A DNA stretch of 64,000 bases from Litoreibacter halocynthiae (lineage in GTDB: Bacteria; Pseudomonadota; Alphaproteobacteria; Rhodobacterales; Rhodobacteraceae), in NCBI RefSeq assembly GCF_004365635.1, contig NZ_SOBH01000004.1, forward strand, positions 354,996 through 418,995, written 5' to 3'. Both the position numbers and the translations under genes were made by a program. Positions 39,344 to 47,905 of this stretch are shown here, piece by piece. Within the stretch, counting starts at the first letter, position 1. Each line of letters begins with the position of its first letter. The notes under the pieces are model-generated. The model had not been told where the DNA came from and did no database searches. It worked only from the letters and a program-made list of their open reading frames with translations.

Positions 39344-40556
39344 ACCCTACTCTGCGATTTTAGACATCACACGACTTACGTCTCGTGTGGGTCGTGGTCC
39401 GTTGACTGGCGTTGACCGTGTCGAGCTTGCTTATCTGGACTGGTGTTTGTCTGGTACAGAGCCACTATACGGGCTTGCCCGGATATCTGGCGGCCATGTC
39501 GTTTTGGATCGCGTGGGGTTGCAAGACTTTAGAGCAAGGCTTCTAGGGCAGCGTCCTTGGGGCTCCCGCGACATCCGAGCACGTTTAGGTGTGAAAACAC
39601 CAAAAGCCCGCGGGCAGGCCGAATCTGATCTGCGGCGGCTCGCTGTTACAAGATCTGGCCCGAATACCCTGCTAAATCTTCCTGTGACGGACGGCGTCTA
39701 CTTCAGCACTGGCCATTCAAATCTGAACAAGGTCAGCCTGTCAGGCGCTCGTGAAGCTGGGCTAAACGTTGTGACGCTGGTTCATGATTTCATCCCTCTA
39801 GACTGGCCGCAGTTCCAGCGCGAGGGGACGGTTCAGCGGTTTGAGGAAAAGATGCTTGCGGTGGCGCGGCACAGCGATCTGATCATCGCGAACTCGGCTG
39901 ATACGGAATGCCGCGCAAGGTACTATTTCGACCAGTGGGATGCGAATCCTTGCTATGTGACGTCACATCTTGGGATAGCGCCGTGCGACGAAAATATTCC
40001 CATTTCTGGCAATAATAGACCCTATTTCGTAACAATCGGTACAATCGAGCCCCGCAAAAATCACGGCCTTTTGCTAGACGTTTGGGACCAGTTTGAAAGC
40101 GAGCTTCCAGAAGATCAGGTACCGGCACTGCACATAGTCGGGCAACGCGGTTGGAAAAACGAAGAGACGTTCAAGCGGTTGGACCTTTGGCGCGGCAAGT
40201 GCTGGCTACATGAACACAATGACATGGACGATCCGGCATTGCGGCAATTGCTGGCGGGGTCTCACGGGTTGCTTTTCCCTACGATCGCAGAAGGATTTGG
40301 TTTGCCCTCACTTGAAGCTGCTCAAATGGGTATTCCAGTGCTCTGTGGCGATCTTGCCATTCATCGTGAGGTGATGGGCGACTACCCCGTTTACGCAGAC
40401 CTGCAAGACATATACCTTTGGAAAAAAACAATACTTGAGCAGGCAAAGCAGAGGCAGAAAGACCTCGTTCACGCACACAAGGCAAAGAAACCGAAAATTC
40501 CGACTTGGTCGGATCATTTTGATGCCGTTAACGCGGCGGTTACGAAGCTACTCTAA
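39303..40556 (+). CDS. Family 4 (GT-B) glycosyltransferase
   Basis: A 417-residue enzyme with a Roseobacter-type N-terminus (ILDITRLTSRVGRGPLTGVDRVELAYL near residue 18) and a C-terminal GT4 donor domain: FVTIGTIEPRKNHGLLLDVW near residue 240, HIVGQRGWKN, and LFPTIAEGFGLPSLEAAQMGIPVLCGD near residue 322, with the EGFGLPxLE family motif. ATG-39303 overlaps the end of galE by 41 bp; a later internal start would lose the conserved N-terminal block, which favours the early one. Donor and acceptor unknown. Confidence 0.87.
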   Translation: MHGAGTKPDITKNRPYSAILDITRLTSRVGRGPLTGVDRVELAYLDWCLSGTEPLYGLARISGGHVVLDRVGLQDFRARLLGQRPWGSRDIRARLGVKTPKARGQAESDLRRLAVTRSGPNTLLNLPVTDGVYFSTGHSNLNKVSLSGAREAGLNVVTLVHDFIPLDWPQFQREGTVQRFEEKMLAVARHSDLIIANSADTECRARYYFDQWDANPCYVTSHLGIAPCDENIPISGNNRPYFVTIGTIEPRKNHGLLLDVWDQFESELPEDQVPALHIVGQRGWKNEETFKRLDLWRGKCWLHEHNDMDDPALRQLLAGSHGLLFPTIAEGFGLPSLEAAQMGIPVLCGDLAIHREVMGDYPVYADLQDIYLWKKTILEQAKQRQKDLVHAHKAKKPKIPTWSDHFDAVNAAVTKLL

Positions 40557-40581
40557 GACGCGTGGTCAGGGGTGACAGATA

Positions 40582-41592
40582 ATGGGTCTCCTGAAATCAT
40601 ATAGACTCCGCATGGAACGGAAGCGGTGGCGTGTGCGGGCAATTCGCAAGCGGCGTCAGCTTACGTCCGTGAAGAACAGAACAAGCCAGATTGCGAAGTC
40701 TGATATCATCGTGTTTTGCACGTTGCGCAATGAAGTCGTTCGTTTGCCGTTCTTTCTGAAATATTATCGAGAGCTTGGCGTTGATCACTTCGTATTCGTT
40801 GATAACGGTTCGGATGATGGGACCACGGACTACCTATCTGCCCAGCCCGACGTATCGGTTTTTGGCACAAACCATAGCTACAAACGTTCCAGATTCGGGG
40901 TCGATTGGATAAACTGGCTGTTGCGGAAATACGGACACGGACATTGGTCACTTGTGCTCGATGTGGACGAGTTTCTTGTCTACCCCTTCTGTGACACCCG
41001 TCCGATTAGGGCGCTGACCGACTGGCTGGATGCGTCCTCGGTCAAGTCGTTCGGGACCATGCTGCTGGATATGTACCCAAAAGGGCCAATCGACTCTGTT
41101 AAATATGAAGCAGGCCGCGATCCGTTTGAACACGTGCATTGGTTCGATAGCGGAAACTACACGATCCAGAAGAACGAAAGATACGGAAACCTCTGGATCC
41201 AAGGTGGCCCGCGCGCTCGTGCCTTCTTTGCTGACAAACCCGAAAGGGCTCCGGCTCTAAACAAGGTTCCGCTTGTTCGATGGGACCGCAGCTACGCCTA
41301 TGTAAGCTCGTCGCACATGTTGCTCCCGCGCGGCTTGAACCTCGTCTACGACGAATGGGGGGGCGAGAAGACGTCCGGGTGCTTGTTGCATGCGAAGTTT
41401 CTCGACACCTTTACAAGTAAATCCGCTGAGGAATTGAAGCGCAAAGAGCACTTTGCCAACAGTCACGAATACAAAGCGTATCATAGCGGCCTGTCCGACG
41501 ATCCTGATTTGTGGTGCAAGTGGTCAGAGAAGTATATCAACTGGCGACAGCTGGAGATTCTAGGTCTGATGTCTAAAGGAAACTGGGCATGA
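40582..41592 (+). CDS. Glycosyltransferase family 2 / Glyco_tranf_2_4-like protein
   Basis: A 336-residue protein with a basic N-terminus and a GT-A-like core: SDIIVFCTLRNEVVRLPFFLKYYRELGVDHFVFVDNGSDDGTTDYL around residues 33-78, and LVLDVDEFLVYPF near residue 127, which supplies the Asp-x-Asp motif. This is the Glyco_tranf_2_4 (family 92-like) pattern, common in Rhodobacteraceae surface-sugar loci. It starts 25 bp after the GT4 gene and overlaps the following GT14 gene by 4 bp, indicating co-translation. Sugar specificity unknown. Confidence 0.85.
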   Translation: MGLLKSYRLRMERKRWRVRAIRKRRQLTSVKNRTSQIAKSDIIVFCTLRNEVVRLPFFLKYYRELGVDHFVFVDNGSDDGTTDYLSAQPDVSVFGTNHSYKRSRFGVDWINWLLRKYGHGHWSLVLDVDEFLVYPFCDTRPIRALTDWLDASSVKSFGTMLLDMYPKGPIDSVKYEAGRDPFEHVHWFDSGNYTIQKNERYGNLWIQGGPRARAFFADKPERAPALNKVPLVRWDRSYAYVSSSHMLLPRGLNLVYDEWGGEKTSGCLLHAKFLDTFTSKSAEELKRKEHFANSHEYKAYHSGLSDDPDLWCKWSEKYINWRQLEILGLMSKGNWA

Positions 41593-43283
41593 CCGTTGGA
41601 TTTGTCATGTTGGTGCACGACGCACTGGATCGCGCAGCACAAGTTGCAAGGCATTGGTCAGAGCATGGGAAGCCCATTGTCATCCATGTTGATAAGCGCG
41701 TGGATGGCCCGACATTTGAGTACTTCAAGGGAAAGCTCGCTGATCTGGAGAATGTCAGGTTTTCCGACCGTCATGCATGCGAGTGGGGAAACTGGTCGAT
41801 TGTCGCGGCCACGCAATCTGCTTGCGAACTGATGCTGGATACCTTCGCCGAGGTACGTCACGTATATCTTTCCAGCGGATCGTGCATGCCCTTGAGGCCG
41901 GTGGAAGAAATTCAAACCTATCTGGATGAACGCCCACGTACAGATTTCATCGAGTCGGTTACGACTGACGAGGTTGATTGGACGGTCGGTGGCCTGGATC
42001 AAGAACGGTTCACGCTGAGATTCCCGTTTTCGTGGAAGCGGCAGAGGCGGTTGTTTGATCGCTATGTTGACCTGCAAAGACGCTTGAAAATGACCCGTCG
42101 CATTCCGGATGGCCTGACACCACATCTCGGTTCGCAATGGTGGTGTTTGACGAGGCAGACGCTTTCCGCAATTTTGCAAGATCCGCGGCGCGAAGAGTTT
42201 GATCGCTATTTCAAGCGTGTCTGGATTCCCGACGAGAGCTACTTTCAGAGTCTGGCACGGCTGTATTCGACGCAGATTGAGAGTAGATCGCTGACCCTGT
42301 CCAAGTTTGACTTTCAGGGAAAGCCGCATGTTTTCTATGATGACCACCTGCAATTGCTTCGCCGTTCAGATTGCTTTGTAGCGAGGAAAATCTGGCCACA
42401 AGCAGAGCGGCTCTACCGCGAGTTCCTGGTACCGGCATCTCGTGCTTTAGTGATGGCGGAGCCAAACCCTTTGAAGATCGACCGTCTTTTCAGCCGCGCA
42501 ACGGAACGGCGAACACGCGGACGCGCGGGTCTTTATATGCAAGGCCGGTTCCCGAACGAGGGTTGGGAAAATGGCAAAACCAGCGGTCGCTACACCGTAT
42601 TCGAAGGTTTCACCGATTTGTTCGAGGACTTCGAGGCGTGGATTGCTCGACGGACTGGTAACCGGGTGCATGGAAATTTGTTTGCTAAGGATCGCGTCCA
42701 CTTTGCTGGCGGTGATGCGGTCTATAACGGCGCATTGTCAGATAGCGCGCCACTACGGGAGTATAACCCACGGGCTTTCTTGACGAACTTGGTGTGGAAC
42801 ACGCGAGGGGAGCATCAGTGCTTTCAATTCGGCCCAGCGGACGACCAGAAAATTTCGGAGTTTTTGGCCACAGACGGGAATGCGCAGATTTCGGTCATTT
42901 CAGGCGCATGGGCTATTCCACTTTTCCATTCGAACCAGAACTTCTCGGAATTGCGGAAAGAAGCTGCACATCTTCAACGTGTGGAAACCGCACACTTGGA
43001 TCTGCTTCGCATGGGCAAGACCAAAGCGCGTGTCCGTATCTGGAGCCTTGCGGAATTCATCGAAAACCCGATGGAAAATTTGCAAACCATCCTTGATGAG
43101 ATCGGTGGTATCGGACAGCGGCGCCTTTCCGAGGTTCCGGTTATGGCTGACCTTAGCGGGTTTGGGCAGTTCCTGCAGAACCTGAAAAATCAGGGCATGA
43201 GCCCACATCTGATGGGTGATTTCCCGTTGATTCAGGACAGCGCTGAAAAACCACAGGGCGGCCGCCCCTATTTGGTGAAGTAG
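41589..43283 (+). CDS. Two-domain GT14-like glycosyltransferase (Branch family)
   Basis: A 564-residue protein. The first 270 or so residues match core-2/I-branching beta-1,6-N-acetylglucosaminyltransferases: GFVMLVHDALDRAAQVARHW, IVIHVDKRVDG, ACEWGNWSIVAATQSACELML, VYLSSGSCMPLRP and GSQWWCLTRQT. From about residue 290 a separate C-terminal domain of unknown function follows (GLYMQGRFPNEGWENGKTSGRYTVFEGF), which I recall as DUF5928-type in Rhodobacteraceae. It may bind the acceptor or a nucleotide. The gene lies between a GT2-like gene and a sulfotransferase with only 3 bp to the next start. Confidence 0.85.
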   Translation: MTVGFVMLVHDALDRAAQVARHWSEHGKPIVIHVDKRVDGPTFEYFKGKLADLENVRFSDRHACEWGNWSIVAATQSACELMLDTFAEVRHVYLSSGSCMPLRPVEEIQTYLDERPRTDFIESVTTDEVDWTVGGLDQERFTLRFPFSWKRQRRLFDRYVDLQRRLKMTRRIPDGLTPHLGSQWWCLTRQTLSAILQDPRREEFDRYFKRVWIPDESYFQSLARLYSTQIESRSLTLSKFDFQGKPHVFYDDHLQLLRRSDCFVARKIWPQAERLYREFLVPASRALVMAEPNPLKIDRLFSRATERRTRGRAGLYMQGRFPNEGWENGKTSGRYTVFEGFTDLFEDFEAWIARRTGNRVHGNLFAKDRVHFAGGDAVYNGALSDSAPLREYNPRAFLTNLVWNTRGEHQCFQFGPADDQKISEFLATDGNAQISVISGAWAIPLFHSNQNFSELRKEAAHLQRVETAHLDLLRMGKTKARVRIWSLAEFIENPMENLQTILDEIGGIGQRRLSEVPVMADLSGFGQFLQNLKNQGMSPHLMGDFPLIQDSAEKPQGGRPYLVK

Positions 43284-43286
43284 ATT

Positions 43287-44717
43287 ATGAGCAAGAAATT
43301 CGAATATTTTGTTGTCTTTGCAGAGATGCGCACCGGCTCTAACTTCCTTGAAGCCAGCCTGAACGAGTTCAGTGACCTTCACTGTTATGGGGAGGCCTAC
43401 AATCCGCATTTTATCGGGCATCATAACAAGGATGCAATGTTCGGTGTAGACACGGCACAGCGAGAGATTTCACCGCTGTCTTTGATAGAACGGATGAAAG
43501 AAAATACGGACGGGTTTCCCGGTTTCCGCTTCTTCAATGACCATGACCCGCGCGTCATGGCACACGTGCTTGAAGACCCGAAATGCGCCAAAATTATTCT
43601 GACGCGAAACCCGTTAGACAGCTATGTGTCGCTTAAGATTGCCGCGCAAACTGGGCAGTGGAAGCTGTCTGATATGAAGCAGCGCCGCTCCGCGACGATA
43701 ACATTTGATCGGGACGAGTTTCTGACCCATCTGGAAGCCAAGCAAGCGTTTCAGCTGGATATTCTCAAGGGCATGCAGGTGTCGGGCCAAACCGGATTCT
43801 ATGTCGCGTACGAAGACATTGGCGATGTTGATGTTTTGAACGGAATGGCGCGGTTTATCGGCTCAAGCGAACGTATTGATGCCACACCAAACTCGGTCAA
43901 GAAGCAAAATCCAAGCGAGCTGGAGGATAAGGTCACCAACTACGACCAGATGGTGAAAGACCTTGCGAGCATCGACCATTTTGCACTGTCGAACACCCCG
44001 AACTTTGAACCGCGTCGCGGCCCGGGCGTGCCCGGATTCTACCTAGCGGCGGAGGCTCCGCTGCTGTTTATTCCCGTAGCCGCATCGCCAAAAACCTCGG
44101 TTCTTGATTGGCTCGCAGCTCTAGACGATGTTGATGTGGAAGATCTTCAAACGAACCTGTCGCAAAAGATTTTGCGCCAATGGAAGCGCGGCCATCCGGG
44201 GCATCGCAGCTTTACGGCGCTTCGACATCCTTTGGAACGTGCGCATCGTGTGTTTTGCGAATACATCCTCCCCAAACGAGACGACAATTTTGCAGACCCC
44301 CGAAAGGTCGTGCGAAACAAATACGGTGTCGCGGTTCCCAACCAAGGTGACATGGATGGGTACACGAAAATCGAGCATCGTGCTGCGTTTGCGAACTTCC
44401 TGAAGTTTTTAAAGGGCAACCTCGCGGGTCAAACCAGCATCCGCATTGATGCAGTGTGGGCGACGCAATCGGCGTTGCTGCAAGGTGCAGCGGGCGTTGT
44501 TCTTCCAGACGCCATTCTGCGCGAAGACGATTTGTCCGACGGGCTGAACGCGCTTGCAGCATCGCTTGGGGAGGAGTCAGTTTCAATCCAGGAAGAGCCA
44601 GAGATTGGCCCGTTCAGCCTTGCTGAAATCTATGACGATGAGCTGGAAAAACTGGCGATGGCCGCTTACCGCAAGGACTACATCAGCTTCGGATTCGGAC
44701 GTTGGGACGGAAATTAA
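43287..44717 (+). CDS. Sulfotransferase with two sulfotransferase-like parts
   Basis: A 476-residue protein. The N-terminal half is a PAPS-dependent sulfotransferase of the NodH/Stf0 kind: VVFAEMRTGSNFLEASLNEF (residues 9-28) is the 5'-phosphosulfate-binding loop, and IILTRNPLDSYVSLKIAAQTGQW near residue 104 is the 3'-phosphate site. The second half has SFTALRHPLERAHRVFCEYI near residue 310, matching the 3'-phosphate site of carbohydrate sulfotransferases. It starts 3 bp after the GT14 gene and so probably modifies the same glycan; cysQ upstream would dispose of PAP. Its stop overlaps the convergent ptsN stop by 4 bp. Confidence 0.85.
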   Translation: MSKKFEYFVVFAEMRTGSNFLEASLNEFSDLHCYGEAYNPHFIGHHNKDAMFGVDTAQREISPLSLIERMKENTDGFPGFRFFNDHDPRVMAHVLEDPKCAKIILTRNPLDSYVSLKIAAQTGQWKLSDMKQRRSATITFDRDEFLTHLEAKQAFQLDILKGMQVSGQTGFYVAYEDIGDVDVLNGMARFIGSSERIDATPNSVKKQNPSELEDKVTNYDQMVKDLASIDHFALSNTPNFEPRRGPGVPGFYLAAEAPLLFIPVAASPKTSVLDWLAALDDVDVEDLQTNLSQKILRQWKRGHPGHRSFTALRHPLERAHRVFCEYILPKRDDNFADPRKVVRNKYGVAVPNQGDMDGYTKIEHRAAFANFLKFLKGNLAGQTSIRIDAVWATQSALLQGAAGVVLPDAILREDDLSDGLNALAASLGEESVSIQEEPEIGPFSLAEIYDDELEKLAMAAYRKDYISFGFGRWDGN

Positions 44718-45178
44718 GCCGCCTTCGACTCTTGGGCTTCAGTCAAAATCGCATGAAGTGAGGTCGGATCGGTGTTTGCCCGCAGTTTGGTACACACATC
44801 GTTATTGCGCATTGTTCGAGCTACCAGTGCCAGCGCCTTGAGGTGATCTACACCCGCCGATTCCGGTGCAAAAAGCGCAAAGAACAAATCCACCGGATGC
44901 CGGTCGGCCGCATCGAAGTCCAGTGGCCGCTCAACGCGCAGAAATACAGCCACGACGCGATCAAGGTCTTTTACGCGTGCGTGCGGTAGGGCGACCCCAT
45001 GGCCCACACCAGTCGGGCCAAGGGATTCGCGTTCTAGGAGCGCTTCCAGTGAAACGCCTGTTGGAATGCCATGCGCAGAGTGCGCAATCTCGGAAATCTC
45101 CTGAAAGAGACGTTTCTTACTGGTGACCGACGAAACGGCTTTTACAGCCGACTGGGTCAGGATTTCCGAGATCTGCAT
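44714..45178 (-). CDS. ptsN: Nitrogen-PTS regulatory protein EIIA(Ntr), PtsN
   Basis: Phosphoacceptor of the nitrogen-related phosphotransferase system, a regulator of potassium, nitrogen and carbon traits. ATG-45178 gives MQISEILTQSAVKAVSS and 154 residues; an open frame extends 38 codons further upstream, but the extra residues do not fit and a purine-rich GAGAGCAGG lies before ATG-45178. The active-site histidine is His66 in GHGVALPHARV. The pair hpf-ptsN is common in proteobacteria, usually next to rpoN, which is absent here. Confidence 0.93.
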   Translation of the reverse strand: MQISEILTQSAVKAVSSVTSKKRLFQEISEIAHSAHGIPTGVSLEALLERESLGPTGVGHGVALPHARVKDLDRVVAVFLRVERPLDFDAADRHPVDLFFALFAPESAGVDHLKALALVARTMRNNDVCTKLRANTDPTSLHAILTEAQESKAA

Positions 45179-45212
45179 GGCCTGCTCTCTGAACGTGGCC
45201 GTTAAGGCCCTT

Positions 45213-45785
45213 TTAGCTGCTTGCGGGGTCAATCCAGCCGATATTGCCATCCTCGCGTTGATACACGACGTTGACGTTATTATTTCCTTCATTGCGGAAT
45301 ACTAGCACAGGTGCGCCCGCAATTTCCATCTGCATCACGGCCTCCCCGACCGATAGCGAAGGGATGTTGGTTTCCATTTCCGCAACGATGATTGGTTGCA
45401 GGTTTTCGGGTTCTGAGTCGTCCGACCCCCCGCTTGCGGCAAGGATATAGGAGGATGCGCCCGAGAGTTCAACTGGTTGTGATCGATCCTTGTGATGGTC
45501 CTTCAAGCGGCGCTTGTAGCGACGTAGTTGCTTGTCCATTTTCTCGCCGCAGGAATCAAAGGCGGCGTAGATTTCAGTGCTATGGCCACGTGCTTGGGTG
45601 GTGAGCCCTGTGCTGAGGTGAACAATAGCTTCACAGACATATTCGTGGGCGTTCTTGGAGAAGATGACAGTCGCATCAGTGGGCCGCCCTGCATATTTTT
45701 CGAGTATGCTACCCAGTTCGGTTCTGACGTGAGTCTGAAGTGCTTCGCCAATGTCAATTTGTTTGCCCGTGATCTGGTACCGCAT
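45213..45785 (-). CDS. hpf: Ribosome hibernation promoting factor, long form
   Basis: Stabilises inactive 100S ribosome dimers in stationary phase. The 190-residue protein is the long type: an N-terminal S30AE domain (MRYQITGKQIDIGEALQTHVRTEL and the ENK-like NAHEYVCEAIVHLSTG) plus a C-terminal dimerisation domain (IVAEMETNIPSLSVGEAVMQMEIAGAPVLVFRNEGNNNVNVVYQREDGNIGWIDP). It is separated from lptB by about 240 bp, which should contain its own promoter, and lies 34 bp before ptsN. Confidence 0.95.
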   Translation of the reverse strand: MRYQITGKQIDIGEALQTHVRTELGSILEKYAGRPTDATVIFSKNAHEYVCEAIVHLSTGLTTQARGHSTEIYAAFDSCGEKMDKQLRRYKRRLKDHHKDRSQPVELSGASSYILAASGGSDDSEPENLQPIIVAEMETNIPSLSVGEAVMQMEIAGAPVLVFRNEGNNNVNVVYQREDGNIGWIDPASS

Positions 45786-46022
45786 GGCGTCTCCTTATTG
45801 ATATATAGGGGGAATTACCGACCAAAAACTGAAGTTTGTGGCCGGATTTGGATTGAGTGTCTGGTATCGCCCGAGGGTGCGGGACGTGTCCGTTTCGAGG
45901 TTTGCGCAAGGCAAGACCAAAGCCTGGGGCTGTCGATCACTCATTGACCCCATTTGGCGACGAGCGGGGGCCTTGTGTCAACCAGATTGATCACGAAGTA
46001 GGAATTTTGGGTCCTGAAAAGT

Positions 46023-46784
46023 TTAACTAATCCGGAAATTCTGCCCAAGATATACCCGACGCACGTTCTCGTCTTTGACGACCTCATCGGTGGTGCCGCT
46101 CATCAGAACATGGCCGTCATGCAAAATATAAGCACGATCCACAATTTCGAGCGTTTCGCGCACGTTATGGTCTGTGATCAGCACGCCAATACCGCGTTTC
46201 TTGAGATCAGCGACAAGTCCACGAATTTCACCGACGGCTATCGGGTCAACGCCTGCAAAAGGTTCATCCAAAAGCAGGTACTTAGGATCAGCGGCGAGGC
46301 ACCGCGCGATTTCCGCGCGCCGTCGTTCGCCACCGGACAGCGACAAAGCAGGTGCGCGACGAAGGTGCCCAATGGAGAATTCGTTCAGCAATTCCTCCAG
46401 TCGCTCCCGACGTTTAGTCCGGTCTTTTATGGCGATTTCCAAAATCGCCAAAATGTTATCCTCGACACTCAGGCCGCGAAAGATCGACATTTCTTGCGGA
46501 AGATACCCGATACCAAGCTTTGCGCGCCGATACATCGGCAACAAGGTGACGTCTCTCCCGTCGATGGTAACTGTGCCCGCCTCTGGCGTTACCAGCCCTG
46601 CGATCGAGTAGAAACAGGTCGTTTTGCCAGATCCGTTCGGTCCCAGGAGTGCGACGACCTCTCCGCGCGCCAACTCCATCGAGACGTCGCGAATAACAGG
46701 GCGGCGCTTGTAGTTTTTGCGTAACCCCAGAACCTTCAGCCCGGACGAGCCGTCTTGAACGCTAAGACTCGACGCGTCGCTCAT
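46023..46784 (-). CDS. lptB: LPS export ABC transporter ATPase LptB
   Basis: ATPase that powers lipopolysaccharide extraction from the inner membrane together with LptFG. The 253-residue protein has Walker A LLGPNGSGKTT at residues 46-56, signature LSGGERRRAEIAR near residue 146, and Walker B YLLLDEPFAG. The TFCFYS-like CFYSIAGLV segment and the LPQEMSIFRGLSVEDN stretch are LptB-typical. It overlaps lptA by 4 bp. In many proteobacteria rpoN follows; here it does not. Confidence 0.95.
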   Translation of the reverse strand: MSDASSLSVQDGSSGLKVLGLRKNYKRRPVIRDVSMELARGEVVALLGPNGSGKTTCFYSIAGLVTPEAGTVTIDGRDVTLLPMYRRAKLGIGYLPQEMSIFRGLSVEDNILAILEIAIKDRTKRRERLEELLNEFSIGHLRRAPALSLSGGERRRAEIARCLAADPKYLLLDEPFAGVDPIAVGEIRGLVADLKKRGIGVLITDHNVRETLEIVDRAYILHDGHVLMSGTTDEVVKDENVRRVYLGQNFRIS

Positions 46785-47293
46785 TTGTTGCCGCCGGTTT
46801 GGAAGATCGTCCGTACGCGGCCTTCCATGCGACCGGAACCGGATGTCAGATCAACGGTGAGCTTCTCACCTGATAGGGCGTTGATGCCTTGGGTCAGGAT
46901 CACATTCCCCGTCATCACGATTTGCGCCCCCCCGACGGAATAAACGGCTTTTTCTGCCTCCGCGGCCTCTGCGCCGTTCACCAGCGTGACGTTGCCGGTT
47001 GCGACCAGCTGGTCGATCCGCCCCGTGGCTTGCCCGTTTTCGGTTGCATATTGCACCTGCACGCGCCCAGCGCTCAGGCGCATTTCGCCTTGGCCAGCGA
47101 CGACATTTCCGGTGAAAACCGCGCTTCCCGTTGCCTGATCAACGGTCAGTTCATCCGCAGTGATTTCGACAGGCTGAGAGGCGTCATGCTTTAACCCGCC
47201 AAACGCTACCGAAGCTCCTTGGGCGTAAGCCGATCCGGTAATCAAGAGGAGGGCAAGTGTCGTTGCAGCAGCAATTCTGGAAATAACAGTCAT
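46781..47293 (-). CDS. lptA: LPS transport periplasmic protein LptA
   Basis: Periplasmic bridge protein of the LPS transport system (OstA/LptA fold). ATG-47293 is chosen because AGAGGG lies six bases upstream; GTG-47299 is in frame. A signal peptide covers the first 25 residues (VISRIAAATTLALLLITGSAYA), giving about 170 residues in total. The mature part has PVEITADELTVDQATGSAVFTGNVVAGQGEMRLSAGRVQVQY, the repeating beta-jellyroll pattern of LptA. It lies between lptC and lptB. Confidence 0.92.
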   Translation of the reverse strand: MTVISRIAAATTLALLLITGSAYAQGASVAFGGLKHDASQPVEITADELTVDQATGSAVFTGNVVAGQGEMRLSAGRVQVQYATENGQATGRIDQLVATGNVTLVNGAEAAEAEKAVYSVGGAQIVMTGNVILTQGINALSGEKLTVDLTSGSGRMEGRVRTIFQTGGNK

Positions 47294-47302
47294 GGTCACC
47301 CT

Positions 47303-47902
47303 CTACTCTTTCGGATCGTATACCAGCTTCACGCCATTCTTGAAAACAAGAACCTGTGTGGTGCCGTCGGTGGTAAGCGCCATTGAGCCTGCTTGCAAAA
47401 CACCGGCTGGCGCCCGCCCAGTCACAGCATCGGGCGCGGCGATTTCGGTTGCGACCAGATTTGCGACCAACTTGTTCGTTTCAAGCTTATATCCGGTGGA
47501 GGTGGATAAGCGCACATCGCCTTCAAGATCGAGCGTGTTGATGGTCCCGTCATAAACTGCCGAATTTGCAATGATGCCGTAAGACGGGCCGCTGATAGAT
47601 TCGATCCGCGCGACGACTTTGCTGATGGTCAAGCGACGCAGATCGGTCAAATCAGGCACAGCGCGTTCGGCGTCGACGACTATGGCAGAGCCATCGCTGG
47701 TCGTGCCCGAAAAGCGCGGGGCGGTCAGTTGCTGTTCGCGTGCGATTTTCTCGACGTCAATTTCTGCAAAGGGGATGGCGTCCGACGGGTCTAGATTGCG
47801 CGAAAAGAGGAACATTGTCGACAACAGGCCAAGTGCGACCAAGGGGAAGATGATCTTCGCCCATAGCACGAAGCGAGAGTACCTGTTGTCAACACGGGCC
47901 AT
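47303..47902 (-). CDS. lptC: LPS export ABC transporter periplasmic protein LptC
   Basis: Bitopic membrane partner that receives LPS from LptBFG and passes it to LptA. The 199-residue protein has one N-terminal transmembrane helix (FVLWAKIIFPLVALGLLSTMFLFSRNL, about residues 11-36) and a periplasmic beta-jellyroll with GPSYGIIANSAVYDGTINTLDLEGDVRLSTSTGYKLET. It starts 3 bp after kdsD ends and 3 bp separate it from lptA, so kdsD-lptC-lptA-lptB form a transcript linking Kdo supply to LPS export. Confidence 0.92.
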   Translation of the reverse strand: MARVDNRYSRFVLWAKIIFPLVALGLLSTMFLFSRNLDPSDAIPFAEIDVEKIAREQQLTAPRFSGTTSDGSAIVVDAERAVPDLTDLRRLTISKVVARIESISGPSYGIIANSAVYDGTINTLDLEGDVRLSTSTGYKLETNKLVANLVATEIAAPDAVTGRAPAGVLQAGSMALTTDGTTQVLVFKNGVKLVYDPKE

Positions 47903-47905
47903 GCG

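Noticed and set aside
45528..45947. A 139-codon forward frame spanning the hpf 5' end.
   Set aside because: Overlaps hpf and its promoter region; no recognised domain or ribosome site.
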